Positions 44,524 through 53,725 of a DNA stretch of 64,000 nt are shown here, piece after piece. The stretch covers positions 31,357-95,356 of the forward strand of contig DAAN01000015.1 of NCBI GenBank assembly GCA_001701135.1, written 5' to 3'. The first letter of the stretch is position 1; each line of letters starts with the position of its first letter. Both the position numbers and the translations under genes were made by a program. This DNA comes from Bacteroidales bacterium H3 (GTDB lineage: Bacteria; Bacteroidota; Bacteroidia; Bacteroidales; Muribaculaceae). Under the pieces are notes generated by a model, which searched no databases, was not told the origin of the DNA, and saw only the letters and a list, made by a program, of their open reading frames with translations.

Positions 44524-47058
44524 ATGAAGCTAAAACATCTACTCACACTCGCACTGACGGTGCTGACGGCAACGGTTGTCCGTGCCGACGTCACAGTCAC
44601 CGTCACCGCTCCCTCCGATGCCGTCTGCTCTGTAACGCAGAAACCCGGCAATAAACATTACGCGCCATTCATCGTCTACTCCGAAGTGTCGCAGGAAACC
44701 ACCGACGGCATGACCAAACACACCTTCAACGTGCCCTCCACCGCCAGCCAGCTGGCCTACCGCGTGGTGCGTCCCGGCTCAATGACCATCGCAGACTGGT
44801 TCAAACCCTCGAGCACTCCCGACATTACCGTGACCGAAGAAACCCTGTCGGCCCACACCGACCATTATTTCAGCCACGACGACCAGTCGCAGTATTACGC
44901 CGACATCTACCTCAACATCAATCAGCGCGGACAGCTCAACCTCAAGAGCGAAGGGGGCTATCACGACATCGTGAACCTCCGCACATGGCAGCTCACCGCC
45001 TCCATCACCGGCAACAACTTCCTTGAACCGGAATTCTACTACACCGTGCTCGACACCGACTTCCAGCCCGACAACTCCGTAATCGAGGTCGACGCCGAAG
45101 GGCACATCACACCCAAAGCTCCCGGCACCGCCATCGTGCAGGTGCGCTACAACGCCCTGGGCTTCAACGGCAAGAACTGGAGCGAAATCTGGGCTGAAAA
45201 CACCGGCACATTCGTGGTGACCGTCGACGCCGACACCGACGCCATGCCCGCCGACAACATCCACCTCGCCTATAAACCCGCAAATCCCATGGATGCCGAG
45301 CACGACATCCTCTACTACCTCGCTACCGAGCCGGGCTACAGCCTCACCTTCACCCCGCAGACAGGCTGCACCGTAACCGTAGCCAACCCCGTGGTCGACA
45401 GCGAGAAGAACACCGTGAGCTATCCCGACGCATTCTCCGCGAAGAATGTCACCTCCAACGCCGACGGTTCCGTGACCGTGCTGCTCACCTTCGGGCGCAA
45501 TATCATCCGCACAGCCGACGCCTCGGGCAACGCCTCATATCAGGTGCTCAGCGCCAAGCCCATGACCAGCGAAATCGTCTATCCCCGCGCCGACAAATAT
45601 ATCCTCCCCGGCGACCATGTGAAGCTGCAGCTCGCCGGTCTCTACCATGTGTCGGGCAAACTCGCCGGCATATACAACTGCAACTGCCATGTGGTCTACA
45701 ACGACGATGTAATGGACAAGGGTCTGCTCATCGGCACCGGCCAGTATGACTTCAACTACAATCCTAAAGCTCAGCGCTTTGAATTCGACGTGCCTGTGCG
45801 TCCCGAAGGCTCCACCTTCGCCGTGCTCAACGGTTGCCTCGATCCCGAAGGTTACGGCAGCGGCCCCGGCGCACACCGCGCAATCACCGTCAAGGGTGTA
45901 AACCCCAACTTCAGCGCAGGCGTTTCATCGGGCCGCTACGGCTCTCTGCCCGACCAGCAGGTGCCCCTGAACACCTTTGCTGACGTCGACATGCTCAAAG
46001 TCACCACCGAGATGGGTGGCCGCGCCAACCCCGTGTCGCAGGCTATCATCGAGGAATATTTCGGCAAGGATGCCACATGGGTCAGCGACGATCCCGCCAT
46101 TGCCCGCGTCAAGGCCGAGACTAACACCATCTTCCCCACATCCATCGGCCAGACCATGCTCTATCTCCGCAAACCCGACAGCGACCGGAATCTTCTTGCC
46201 TGCCAGGTGACCGTCGGAGGCAGCACCGATTTCACCCCCGTAACAGGCATATCCTATGACGGCGATTACGAAGATATCCGCATCATGAACATAAGCTGGG
46301 GCAACTGGGGCAACCAGCAGTCGCTCACAGCTTACGTAGAGCCTGAAAACGCCACCAACAAGAACATCATCTACACCTCGTCGAACCCCGACAACGTGGC
46401 ATTCTCCAAAGCCGGACTGGCCACCGTCACCAAACCCTCGACCGGACTGTGGTGGAACCGCTCCGACGTAGCCGGCGACGCCTACATCACTGTCGAGACC
46501 GCTGACGGCGGCTTCGCCCTCGAACGTCCTATCCACATCATGTTCTACAGACCCTGCACCTCGCTGACATTCACTACCGAGAATCCCAAAGTATCGGTCG
46601 ACGGCACCTGTCAGCTCGAATGGGACATCAAGCCGGGCGACAACCAGGCAGCACCCGCACAGTTCTCCTCCAGCGATGAAAGCATCGCAACTGTCGATGC
46701 CGACGGTAAGGTGACCGGCGTATCGGAAGGCAAAGCCACAATCACCGCCACCAGCTACAAACTCTACAAAAAACCTGTCACCGCCAATGTAGAAGTGACC
46801 GTGTTCAAGCCCGCCGGAGTGGAAGATGTGGCAGTCGGTACCACTGACACCTGGAGCATGACACCCAACCCCGCCGACTCCTACATCAACGTAGCCACCG
46901 CCAAGGCAGGCGAGTTGCGCATCTTCGCCATCGCAGGTCAGTGCGTGCTCTCGGCCGGTGTCAACGAAGGCGACAACACCATTGATGTCAGCTCCCTCGC
47001 CTCAGGCTACTACATCGTAAGCCTAAACGGCCAATCCAGACGTCTCATCGTCCGCTGA
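44524..47058 (+). CDS. Riboswitch-controlled secreted Ig-like protein with T9SS tail
   Basis: 844 residues from the ATG at 44524 (MKLKHLLTLALTVLTATVVRA, signal peptide). The frame is open upstream through the riboswitch and is not coding there. Several bacterial Ig-like (BIG2) stretches are visible: VIEVDAEGHITPKAPGTAIV, ENATNKNIIYTSSNPDNVAF and SSDESIATVDADGKVTGVSE. It ends with a type A sorting tail (MTPNPADSYINVATAKAG, LASGYYIVSLNGQSRRLIVR). It is the only gene between the B12 riboswitch and a strong terminator, so it should be made when B12 is scarce. A part in surface corrinoid capture is inferred from this regulation; no binding site is recognised. Confidence 0.85.
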   Translation: MKLKHLLTLALTVLTATVVRADVTVTVTAPSDAVCSVTQKPGNKHYAPFIVYSEVSQETTDGMTKHTFNVPSTASQLAYRVVRPGSMTIADWFKPSSTPDITVTEETLSAHTDHYFSHDDQSQYYADIYLNINQRGQLNLKSEGGYHDIVNLRTWQLTASITGNNFLEPEFYYTVLDTDFQPDNSVIEVDAEGHITPKAPGTAIVQVRYNALGFNGKNWSEIWAENTGTFVVTVDADTDAMPADNIHLAYKPANPMDAEHDILYYLATEPGYSLTFTPQTGCTVTVANPVVDSEKNTVSYPDAFSAKNVTSNADGSVTVLLTFGRNIIRTADASGNASYQVLSAKPMTSEIVYPRADKYILPGDHVKLQLAGLYHVSGKLAGIYNCNCHVVYNDDVMDKGLLIGTGQYDFNYNPKAQRFEFDVPVRPEGSTFAVLNGCLDPEGYGSGPGAHRAITVKGVNPNFSAGVSSGRYGSLPDQQVPLNTFADVDMLKVTTEMGGRANPVSQAIIEEYFGKDATWVSDDPAIARVKAETNTIFPTSIGQTMLYLRKPDSDRNLLACQVTVGGSTDFTPVTGISYDGDYEDIRIMNISWGNWGNQQSLTAYVEPENATNKNIIYTSSNPDNVAFSKAGLATVTKPSTGLWWNRSDVAGDAYITVETADGGFALERPIHIMFYRPCTSLTFTTENPKVSVDGTCQLEWDIKPGDNQAAPAQFSSSDESIATVDADGKVTGVSEGKATITATSYKLYKKPVTANVEVTVFKPAGVEDVAVGTTDTWSMTPNPADSYINVATAKAGELRIFAIAGQCVLSAGVNEGDNTIDVSSLASGYYIVSLNGQSRRLIVR

Positions 47059-47161
47059 TGCTTTTCCTCCGCTGAAGCTTTTCATAAGCCGATGCATTAT
47101 TCATACCCTGATTTTTCTTAGCCCCGGATCGGCATCTGCCACCGGTTTACATTAATGCAGG

Positions 47162-47205
47162 AGAGGGTGTATCAAAATTCGTTTTTTGGTACACCCTCTT
47201 TTTTT
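47162..47205 (+). terminator. Terminator of the riboswitch-controlled gene
   Basis: AGAGGGTGTA (47162-47171) pairs exactly with TACACCCTCT (47190-47199), followed by a run of seven T. Confidence 0.85.
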
Positions 47206-47218
47206 CGACCGGAGGATT

Positions 47219-47376
47219 GTGGGGAGGCGAGTTGTGGGGAGGCGAGTTGTGGGGAGGCGGCATTCTTGCCGCCTATAGCATTCTTGCCACCTATATATAT
47301 CTGGTATATATCTGGTATATATCTGGCTCTAAGTGCTATTATCAATTGAACGGCGGCAGGAATGCCGCCGCCCCAC
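47219..47376. repeat. Tandem and inverted repeat cluster, possible MITE-like element
   Basis: A 15-bp unit GTGGGGAGGCGAGTT occurs at 47219-47233 and 47234-47248 and begins a third time at 47249. From 47249 a 25-bp arm (GTGGGGAGGCGGCATTCTTG plus CCGCC) is repeated inverted at 47352-47376 with two mismatches. Between the arms lie three 11-bp units of the TATATATCTGG type. No gene lies in 47059-47427. Confidence 0.75.
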
Positions 47377-47427
47377 ACAGCCCCCATACGTGTATGCAAG
47401 CGTAGGACAAGGCCAACAATATAACAA

Positions 47428-48720
47428 TCAACGTTTTACAAACTTCTTGCCGGCACGGATATAGATATTCCCGGGGATGGGATCGGTCACGGGGATGCCC
47501 TGGAGATTGTAGATGGTGGAATCGGCGGGAGCGGCAGCGTCGTTATCAGCCACAACGGCGTCGATGCCGCCGAAATGTCCGTCGGGCGGGAGCGCGAGGA
47601 TGTGACCGGGATTGATATAGGCGCTGTGCACGCCTGCGAGGCGCCCCTCGGGAGTCCACTGATAGAAACGTCCGGCCGATGTGCTGTCGCCCGCGTCAGT
47701 GCCGTAGATGTAGCCCGTATATGGGTTGACGTAAAGGCTGTAGGGGTTCTGCATGCCGTGTACGTCGTCGGCGAGAGTGCCGGGCAGACGGGTCGACACG
47801 CCGCTGCGGCCCGAGGTGCGCATCACCTCCGCCGGGTCGATGGTGTGGGTATAGAAATTCGACTCGCCGGTGACATAGGAATAAGAGGCGCCCACAGCCA
47901 TGAACTTGCCGTCGAGTGTCACCGTGTTATATATCGACGGACGGCTCAGCACCACGCGGCACTGTGCGTCGGGCTTCCCGTCGAGGGCGGCGCGGCAGTC
48001 GAAAATCACCGTGCAGGCGTCAGCCTCGTAATAGTCGCCCGAGGAATTGATGCAGAGATACTGCCCCGACTGACTCATGTGGCCGTAGAGATTGATGGCG
48101 CCGGCATCGACCGTGCGCGTCACCTTCATTGTGGCGGCGTCGATGATGCTGACTGTGCGCTCATATTCATGGTCCTCCTGAAAGGCGTAGCCTCCCGAAT
48201 TGGCTACGAAAAGGTGGCCGTCGTAGAGCGCTATGCCGTCAGGCTCGTAACCCACCTCAACCGCAGCGGTGACGCGGTAGTTCGTCAGGTCGATTTTCGC
48301 CACAAAACCGCGGGTGAAACTGCGTGCTGCGCCGTTGACCGTCACATCGTGAGCGTAGGAAGTGACATACAGAGACTTGCCGTCCGACACCATGTAGCGA
48401 TTGTTGGGCACATCCTCGGTGGCGGCGATCGCCTTCCCTTTGGTGTCGATAAACTGGATGATGTTGCTCCAGTTCAGCGCTATGGCCAGACGGTTGTCGT
48501 CGATCTGCTCTATGTCGTTGGGGGTGTCGCCCAACTTCCGGCCGTTGGCGTCGCGGAAATACTGGTTGCTGACGATGTTCCCGTCCTCGAAGTAAGAGAG
48601 GCGGCCGTTGTCGGCCTGCCACATTCCTTCGTTGAGAAACAGAATCTTTTCCTGAGCCGCAGCCGGCAAGAGACCGGCGGCGCACAGCACGCCTGCCAGC
48701 AGATTTCTTATTGGTTTCAT
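47428..48720 (-). CDS. Secreted beta-propeller protein, BtuG/DUF5074-like (copy 2)
   Basis: 430 residues: signal peptide (about 1-22, LLPAAAQE), then a YncE-type beta-propeller with repeating blade motifs (RLSYFEDGNIVSNQYFRDANGRKLG, QIDDNRLAIAL, VEVGYEPDGIALYDGHLFVANSGG, NPYTGYIYGTDAGD). It ends in a short sorting-like tail (STIYNLQGIPVTDPIPGNIY). It is a tandem paralogue of the next gene, of equal length and abutting it without a gap. BtuG proteins of Bacteroides are propellers that bind corrinoids at the cell surface. The likeness and the nearby B12 riboswitch suggest a similar role, but this copy lacks a lipoprotein cysteine. Confidence 0.75.
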   Translation of the reverse strand: MKPIRNLLAGVLCAAGLLPAAAQEKILFLNEGMWQADNGRLSYFEDGNIVSNQYFRDANGRKLGDTPNDIEQIDDNRLAIALNWSNIIQFIDTKGKAIAATEDVPNNRYMVSDGKSLYVTSYAHDVTVNGAARSFTRGFVAKIDLTNYRVTAAVEVGYEPDGIALYDGHLFVANSGGYAFQEDHEYERTVSIIDAATMKVTRTVDAGAINLYGHMSQSGQYLCINSSGDYYEADACTVIFDCRAALDGKPDAQCRVVLSRPSIYNTVTLDGKFMAVGASYSYVTGESNFYTHTIDPAEVMRTSGRSGVSTRLPGTLADDVHGMQNPYSLYVNPYTGYIYGTDAGDSTSAGRFYQWTPEGRLAGVHSAYINPGHILALPPDGHFGGIDAVVADNDAAAPADSTIYNLQGIPVTDPIPGNIYIRAGKKFVKR

Positions 48721-50013
48721 TTATCGCTGAATAAATTTGCGGCCTCCACGGATGTAGATCTGGCCCGGAACGGTATTGACTACGGGGATGCCCTGCAGAT
48801 TGTAGATGATGGAATCCTCATACGGCTCCGCGCCTGCGTCGGGGGCGACGCCGTCGATGCCGCCGAAATGTCCGTCGGGCGGGAGAGCAAGAATATGGCC
48901 CGGATTGATGTAGGTGGTGTAGGTGCCTTTCAGATTACCCTCGGGGGTCCACTGATACAGACGGCCGGCCGAAGTGCTGTCGCGTGCGTCGGTGGCGTAG
49001 ATATAACCCGTGTAGGGATTCACATAGATGCTGTTGGGGGTCTGCATCCCGGCGATGTCGGCGGCCACGGATCCGGGGAGGGCATTTGACACGCCGCCGC
49101 TGCCACCGGTGCGCATCACTTCTGCGGGGTTGATTATGCTTTTGGAATATGAGAAATCACCCGTCAGGGATGAATAGGTTGAGCCGATGGTCAGGAAATT
49201 ACCGTCGGGCATGACGGTGTTGTAAGTCGAGGGGAAGCTGAGTTTCGCGCTGCACTGCCCGTCGGGCTTGGAATCAATGGCGGCCCGGCAGTCGAAAATC
49301 ACGGTGGAGGGACCCTCCTCGTAATAGTCGCCCGGCGAATTGATGCAGAGATACTGCCCGGAGATGCTCATGTAGCCGTAGAGATTTATGGCGCTGACAT
49401 CCACGGTGCGTGTCACCTTCATCGTGGCGGCGTCGACTACGCTCACGGTGTGCTCATAGTCGTGGTCCTCGGCATAGGAATAACCGCCCGAATTGGCCAC
49501 AAAGAGATGGCCGTCGTAGAGAGCTATACCCTCAGGCTCGTAACCGACCTCCACGGCATCGGTGATGCTGTAGTTCGTCAGGTCGATTTTAGCCACGAAA
49601 CCGCGGGTGAATGTGCGGATGGAGCCGTTTACCTCCACTTCATGGGCGTAGGAAGTGACATAGAGCGATGTGCCGTCCGACACCATGCAGCGGCTGTTGG
49701 GCACACCTTCGATGGCGGCAATCGCCTTACCCTTGGTATCGATAAACTGTATGACATTGGAAACATTCACCGAAATAGCCAGCCTGTTGTCGTCAATCTG
49801 CAGAATGTAGTTGGGAGTGTTGCCCAACTTCCGGCCGTTGGCGTCCATGAACAGCTGATTGCTGACTATGCCGCCATCCTCGAAATAAGAGAGACGGCCG
49901 TTGTCGGTCTGATATGTACCTTCGTCAAGAAACATAATCTTCTCCTGAGCAGCAGCCGGCATGAGACCGGCGGCGCAGAGAACAAAAGTAAAAATTTTTC
50001 GCGATAGAGTCAT
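48721..50013 (-). CDS. Secreted beta-propeller protein, BtuG/DUF5074-like (copy 1)
   Basis: 430 residues, same plan as copy 2: signal peptide (LMPAAAQE), propeller blades (FLDEGTYQTDNGRLSYFEDG, VEVGYEPEGIALYDGHLFVA, NPYTGYIYATDARD, YINPGHILALPPDGHFGGID) and a sorting-like tail (IYNLQGIPVVNTVPGQIYIR). The stop codon is directly followed by the start of copy 2, so the two are translated from one mRNA. Upstream is the MATE exporter (39-bp gap) with no clear promoter between. Corrinoid binding is inferred, as for copy 2; a general YncE-like surface propeller is the alternative. Confidence 0.75.
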   Translation of the reverse strand: MTLSRKIFTFVLCAAGLMPAAAQEKIMFLDEGTYQTDNGRLSYFEDGGIVSNQLFMDANGRKLGNTPNYILQIDDNRLAISVNVSNVIQFIDTKGKAIAAIEGVPNSRCMVSDGTSLYVTSYAHEVEVNGSIRTFTRGFVAKIDLTNYSITDAVEVGYEPEGIALYDGHLFVANSGGYSYAEDHDYEHTVSVVDAATMKVTRTVDVSAINLYGYMSISGQYLCINSPGDYYEEGPSTVIFDCRAAIDSKPDGQCSAKLSFPSTYNTVMPDGNFLTIGSTYSSLTGDFSYSKSIINPAEVMRTGGSGGVSNALPGSVAADIAGMQTPNSIYVNPYTGYIYATDARDSTSAGRLYQWTPEGNLKGTYTTYINPGHILALPPDGHFGGIDGVAPDAGAEPYEDSIIYNLQGIPVVNTVPGQIYIRGGRKFIQR

Positions 50014-50052
50014 TTGTTTATAGGTTGATATAGATTGAAACGTGATTGAATG

Positions 50053-51483
50053 TCACACCCCGGGAAGGGGCGTGGTGTGGAGTCCGTGGCGAAGCCAGCG
50101 GCCGCGCAGCAGACGTATCAGGAAGATGATGCCGCGGAAGGTTAGCTCCACAGCCATGGCGAGCCACACTCCCGGCAGTCCCATGCGGGTGGCAAGGAAT
50201 GCAGCCACGGGGATACGCACCACCCAGATGCTCAGGAAGTTCATACTTGCGGGCACTATGGTGTCGCCGACGCCTACCATGGCGCCGTAGGCCACTATGG
50301 AGGCGGCATACATCGGTTCGGCCCAGGCTTCGATGCGGAGCACCTGCGTGCCCAACTCTTTGATGGCTGTCACCGGCGAGAGCATCTCCATCACATAGGG
50401 GGCGCAGAGCCACAGGATCACACCCATCAGCGTCATCACCGCCACGCCCATCCCCACAGTCACATGCGCAAGCCGCCGTGCCAGAGGGAAACGGCGGGCG
50501 CCGTAGCTCTGCCCCACAAGGGTCGTGGCTGCGTCGCCGATTCCGTAGCCCGGCATATAGCAGAGGCTCTCGGCCGTGACGGCAAACGCGTTGGCCGCAA
50601 TGGCCACCACCCCGAGCGGCGCCACAATCAGCGTGACGGTTATCTGCGCGCTACAGATAATGGCATGTTCCACAGCCACAGGCACCGACACCTTCACCGC
50701 ATTGCGCAGCACCGTGCCCCGCAGCATGAAGCTCCCCCGCTCGCCTGTGCCGAAGATGCGCATGCCATCTTGTCGGAAACAGAGATACCACATCACCAGC
50801 GACGAGCAGATCACCTCGGCCAGCACAGTGCCCAGCGCAGCCCCGAGCACACCCAATCCGAGACCGGGGAGCGTGATTTCAGCGCCGAAAACTACAGTCG
50901 CGCGGGTGGGGAATATGAAGAAAAAGTTGAAGACCACATCGAGGGCGCACATGAGCACGTTGAGTCCGCCCGGCACTTTCATATTGCCTGAGGCACGAAG
51001 CACTCCGCACCCTAAATAGTTAAGTATCAGCACCGGCAGAGCCAGCACGAACACAAGGAAATAGAGCGACGCATTGCGGCACACCTCGGGACCGCCTCCG
51101 AGCCACGCCGGGAGCGACGGCGCCAGGGCTGCACCCACGGCGGCCACGGCACTTCCGAAAATCACGCTTGCGAGCAGAGCCTGCCTGAGCACCTTGCGGG
51201 CACCCTCGAAATCGCGGGCGCCAACGCGGTGGGCCACCTGCACCGAGAATCCCACCGTGGCGGCCGAGCAGATGCCCCAGAAAAGCCACAGCGAAGAGGC
51301 CATAAGCCCCACCGAGGCCGAATCGTCGGCACCAAGGCGCCCCACCATGGCAGTGTCGATATATTGCATGACGATACTCGACAGCTGAGCCATCATGGCC
51401 GGCCACGACAGCTTTGCCGCCAGCCAAAGACACTGGCGGCGCGTGAGGTCGCGGCCCGACTGTATTTCAGCTATCCCCGCCAC
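50053..51483 (-). CDS. MATE-family efflux transporter
   Basis: 476 residues from a GTG at 51483. About 12 membrane helices in two related halves (MMAQLSSIVMQYIDTAMVGRLG opens the first; VSVPVAVEHAIICSAQITVTLIV the second), with PGYGIGDAATTLVGQSYGARR in the second half. Exports drugs or metabolites using sodium or proton gradients; the substrate is not evident. 10 bp after the MalY-type gene and likely in the same operon. Confidence 0.92.
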   Translation of the reverse strand: MAGIAEIQSGRDLTRRQCLWLAAKLSWPAMMAQLSSIVMQYIDTAMVGRLGADDSASVGLMASSLWLFWGICSAATVGFSVQVAHRVGARDFEGARKVLRQALLASVIFGSAVAAVGAALAPSLPAWLGGGPEVCRNASLYFLVFVLALPVLILNYLGCGVLRASGNMKVPGGLNVLMCALDVVFNFFFIFPTRATVVFGAEITLPGLGLGVLGAALGTVLAEVICSSLVMWYLCFRQDGMRIFGTGERGSFMLRGTVLRNAVKVSVPVAVEHAIICSAQITVTLIVAPLGVVAIAANAFAVTAESLCYMPGYGIGDAATTLVGQSYGARRFPLARRLAHVTVGMGVAVMTLMGVILWLCAPYVMEMLSPVTAIKELGTQVLRIEAWAEPMYAASIVAYGAMVGVGDTIVPASMNFLSIWVVRIPVAAFLATRMGLPGVWLAMAVELTFRGIIFLIRLLRGRWLRHGLHTTPLPGV

Positions 51484-51493
51484 CGCTCACACT

Positions 51494-52663
51494 TCAGAAT
51501 TTCTGCAGAAACTCGACCATGCGCACCATGGCGAGCGACAGCAGCGCCTGCGGAGAGGCTATGTTAACTCGGATAAACCCTTCGGCGCCATACATGGTGC
51601 CGGGATTCACCCACACTCCCGTCTCATCCTTCATGCGGCGGCACAGCTCGTCGACAGGCACACCAAGGGCGCTGACATCGATCCACACAAGATAGGTGGC
51701 CTCGAGCAGAGCCACGCGGCATTTCGGCAGCTGCATGGCCACCGCCTGGCTCACAACCTCATAGTTGGCATAGAGATAGTCGAGCAGCTGCGACAGCCAC
51801 TCGGCGCCTTTGTCGGAGTAAGCCGCCTCGAGAGCGACCGGGCCGAACGGATTCACGTCGCACACCTCGTTGATGTTGACGGCCCGGTCGATTGCCTCGC
51901 GCTCCTTCCTCACGGGCGCCACTATGTTGGCGATCTGCAGCCCGGCGGTATTGAACGCCTTCGACGGTGACACGCACACCACGGCTCGCGGGTCGACCGT
52001 GCCATAAGGCACATACTCGGCGTGGTTGAACACCAGCTCGCAATGGATCTCGTCACTCACCACCTTCACGTGGTGACGGCGGCATATGTCGGCCACGCGC
52101 TGCAGCTCTTCGCGAGTCCAAGCGCGTCCCGCGGGATTGTGCGGGTTGCAGAGCAGCAGCATGCGGTTGGCGGGATCGGCACAGAGCGCCTCCAGCGAGT
52201 CAAAATCAATCTTATAGGTGAAATAGTGGTCGTCGAGCGCCTCCAGAATCAGAGGAGACTCCACCACCCGGCAGCCGTTGTTGCGGATCGACGAGAAGAA
52301 ACAGTTGTAGACCGGCGTCATCACTATCACGCCGTTGCCCGCCGAGGTAAAAGCCTTGATAATGGCCGACAACGCGGGCACCACCCCGGGCGTGTAGATC
52401 ACCTGCGAGGGACGGATGTCCCAGCCGTGGCGCCCGGCAAACCACTGTCGGAGAGCGCGATAATAGCCCGCGCCCACATGCGTGTAGCCGAACACGCCAT
52501 GATCCACCCGGCGGCGCAGCGCGTCGGTGATGCAGGGAGCCGCGCGGAAATCCATGTCGGCCACCCAGAGAGGGATGAGGTCGCGGCCATGCTCCGAGTC
52601 CCATTTGTAAGAACCCGAGCGGCGCCGGTCTATGATTTCATCAAAATTATATTTTATATTCAT
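51494..52663 (-). CDS. MalY/PatB-family PLP-dependent C-S lyase
   Basis: 389 residues, fold type I. Opening FDEIIDRRRSGSYKWD and LIPLWVADMDFRAAPCI are diagnostic of MalY/PatB; TPVYNCFF, LLLCNPHNPAGRAWT, VVSDEIHCELVF and the PLP lysine in SPSKAFNTAGLQ complete the active site. Family members cleave cystathionine or cysteine conjugates. A 17-bp direct repeat lies directly upstream of its start codon. It is followed by MATE at 10 bp. Confidence 0.92.
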   Translation of the reverse strand: MNIKYNFDEIIDRRRSGSYKWDSEHGRDLIPLWVADMDFRAAPCITDALRRRVDHGVFGYTHVGAGYYRALRQWFAGRHGWDIRPSQVIYTPGVVPALSAIIKAFTSAGNGVIVMTPVYNCFFSSIRNNGCRVVESPLILEALDDHYFTYKIDFDSLEALCADPANRMLLLCNPHNPAGRAWTREELQRVADICRRHHVKVVSDEIHCELVFNHAEYVPYGTVDPRAVVCVSPSKAFNTAGLQIANIVAPVRKEREAIDRAVNINEVCDVNPFGPVALEAAYSDKGAEWLSQLLDYLYANYEVVSQAVAMQLPKCRVALLEATYLVWIDVSALGVPVDELCRRMKDETGVWVNPGTMYGAEGFIRVNIASPQALLSLAMVRMVEFLQKF

Positions 52664-52698
52664 TGCCGGGAAGCGTTATATTTGCCGGGAAGCGTTAT
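52663..52698. repeat. 17-bp direct repeat before the MalY-type gene
   Basis: TTGCCGGGAAGCGTTAT at 52663-52679 and exactly again at 52682-52698 (19-bp period), immediately upstream of the minus-strand start codon. Confidence 0.85.
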
Positions 52699-52711
52699 CA
52701 GCCCGGTGGTT

Positions 52712-53614
52712 TCATATGTCGGTGGTGATGGCGCAGTCGGCTGGAGCGAGGATATTCCTGTCGAGAATGACCTCGCCGATCGAGAGCGCGTGGAGCCGGC
52801 CGGTACGCGGATTCTTCACGCTCACGATATTGGATGTGACGCGGCAGTCGGCGAGTCCCGAATCCTCGAACGCCAGATCGCACTCGTCACCCATGATGCA
52901 ATCCTCCAGACGCAGGTTGTGGCAGTAGCAGAGGGGCTGGGTGCCGTTGATGCGGCAGCGCACCAGCCGCAGATTGTGCGAGTGCCAGCCGAGAAACTCG
53001 CCGGTGATCTCCGAGTCGTAAACCGTGACATTCTCGGTCTCCCAGAAAGCGTCGCGCGAGTCGATCACGGCATTGCGGATCACCACGTTGCGGCAATATT
53101 GAAACGAGTAGTTGCCCTGCTGGCGGTAGCCGTCGATGTCGATGTCGGCGCAGTGGAAGAAAATGTAGTCGGCCTTGGCCACCTCCACATCGCGCAGCTT
53201 TATACCTGTGCAACTCCAGAGCGTTTCCTGGGCGTCGGGAATCCGCACCCCTTCGAGCGAAAGATTGTGCATTTCGCGAAACATCTTGGGGGCGTCGACA
53301 CGGCAGTTTACCATCTCGAGATTGCGCGAATACCAGAGCGCTGCACGGGCGCCGGGGGTGAAATCGCAGTCGGTGCAGCGGAAATTCTCCACATGCCAGA
53401 AAGGATATTTCCCCTCGAACAGACACCGCTCGGCCACGATGTCGGAGCAGCATTTCAACGCCGACTCCCCGGGGTGGAAAGTGACGTCGCGCAGCCGCAG
53501 CGCATGGGTGTTGAAGAGCGCGCGTTCGCCGCCGAACTCCTCGTGCTCCACAGTTTTCAGGTTTTCGGGAAACTTCACCTCGGTGGTGACATCCCTCGGT
53601 TCAATATCATTCAT
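52712..53614 (-). CDS. DUF3737 family protein
   Basis: 300 residues made of short strand-turn repeats typical of a right-handed parallel beta-helix (ALRLRDVTFHPGESALKCC, VENFRCTDCDFTPGARAALWYS, FHCADIDIDGYRQQGNYSFQYC, HNLRLEDCIMGDECDLAFED). Matches the DUF3737 pattern, including ERALFNTHALRL. No signal peptide, so cytoplasmic. Molecular function unknown. First gene of the DUF3737-MalY-MATE run. Confidence 0.85.
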   Translation of the reverse strand: MNDIEPRDVTTEVKFPENLKTVEHEEFGGERALFNTHALRLRDVTFHPGESALKCCSDIVAERCLFEGKYPFWHVENFRCTDCDFTPGARAALWYSRNLEMVNCRVDAPKMFREMHNLSLEGVRIPDAQETLWSCTGIKLRDVEVAKADYIFFHCADIDIDGYRQQGNYSFQYCRNVVIRNAVIDSRDAFWETENVTVYDSEITGEFLGWHSHNLRLVRCRINGTQPLCYCHNLRLEDCIMGDECDLAFEDSGLADCRVTSNIVSVKNPRTGRLHALSIGEVILDRNILAPADCAITTDI

Positions 53615-53660
53615 TGCTATATTTTTTATACTACATATATAATATACAACCTGAGGACTG

Positions 53661-53689
53661 CAAAGTTAGCAAAAAAAGTTGTAACTTTG
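53661..53689. promoter_or_regulatory. Back-to-back divergent -7 boxes
   Basis: TAACTTTG on the minus strand (53661-53668, for DUF3737) and on the plus strand (53682-53689, for DUF4199) are only 13 bp apart, so their upstream elements overlap and the two promoters should compete. Confidence 0.6.
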
Positions 53690-53725
53690 CCCGAAGATCA
53701 GTCACATCATCTTTCTCCGCCTGCA

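Noticed and set aside
47219..47330. Possible CRISPR array
   Set aside because: The repeats are adjacent 15-bp and 11-bp units without unique spacers, and no cas genes are present.
47575..49089. 504-residue plus-strand frame across the propeller genes
   Set aside because: Antisense to two clear paralogous secreted proteins and with no recognisable domain.
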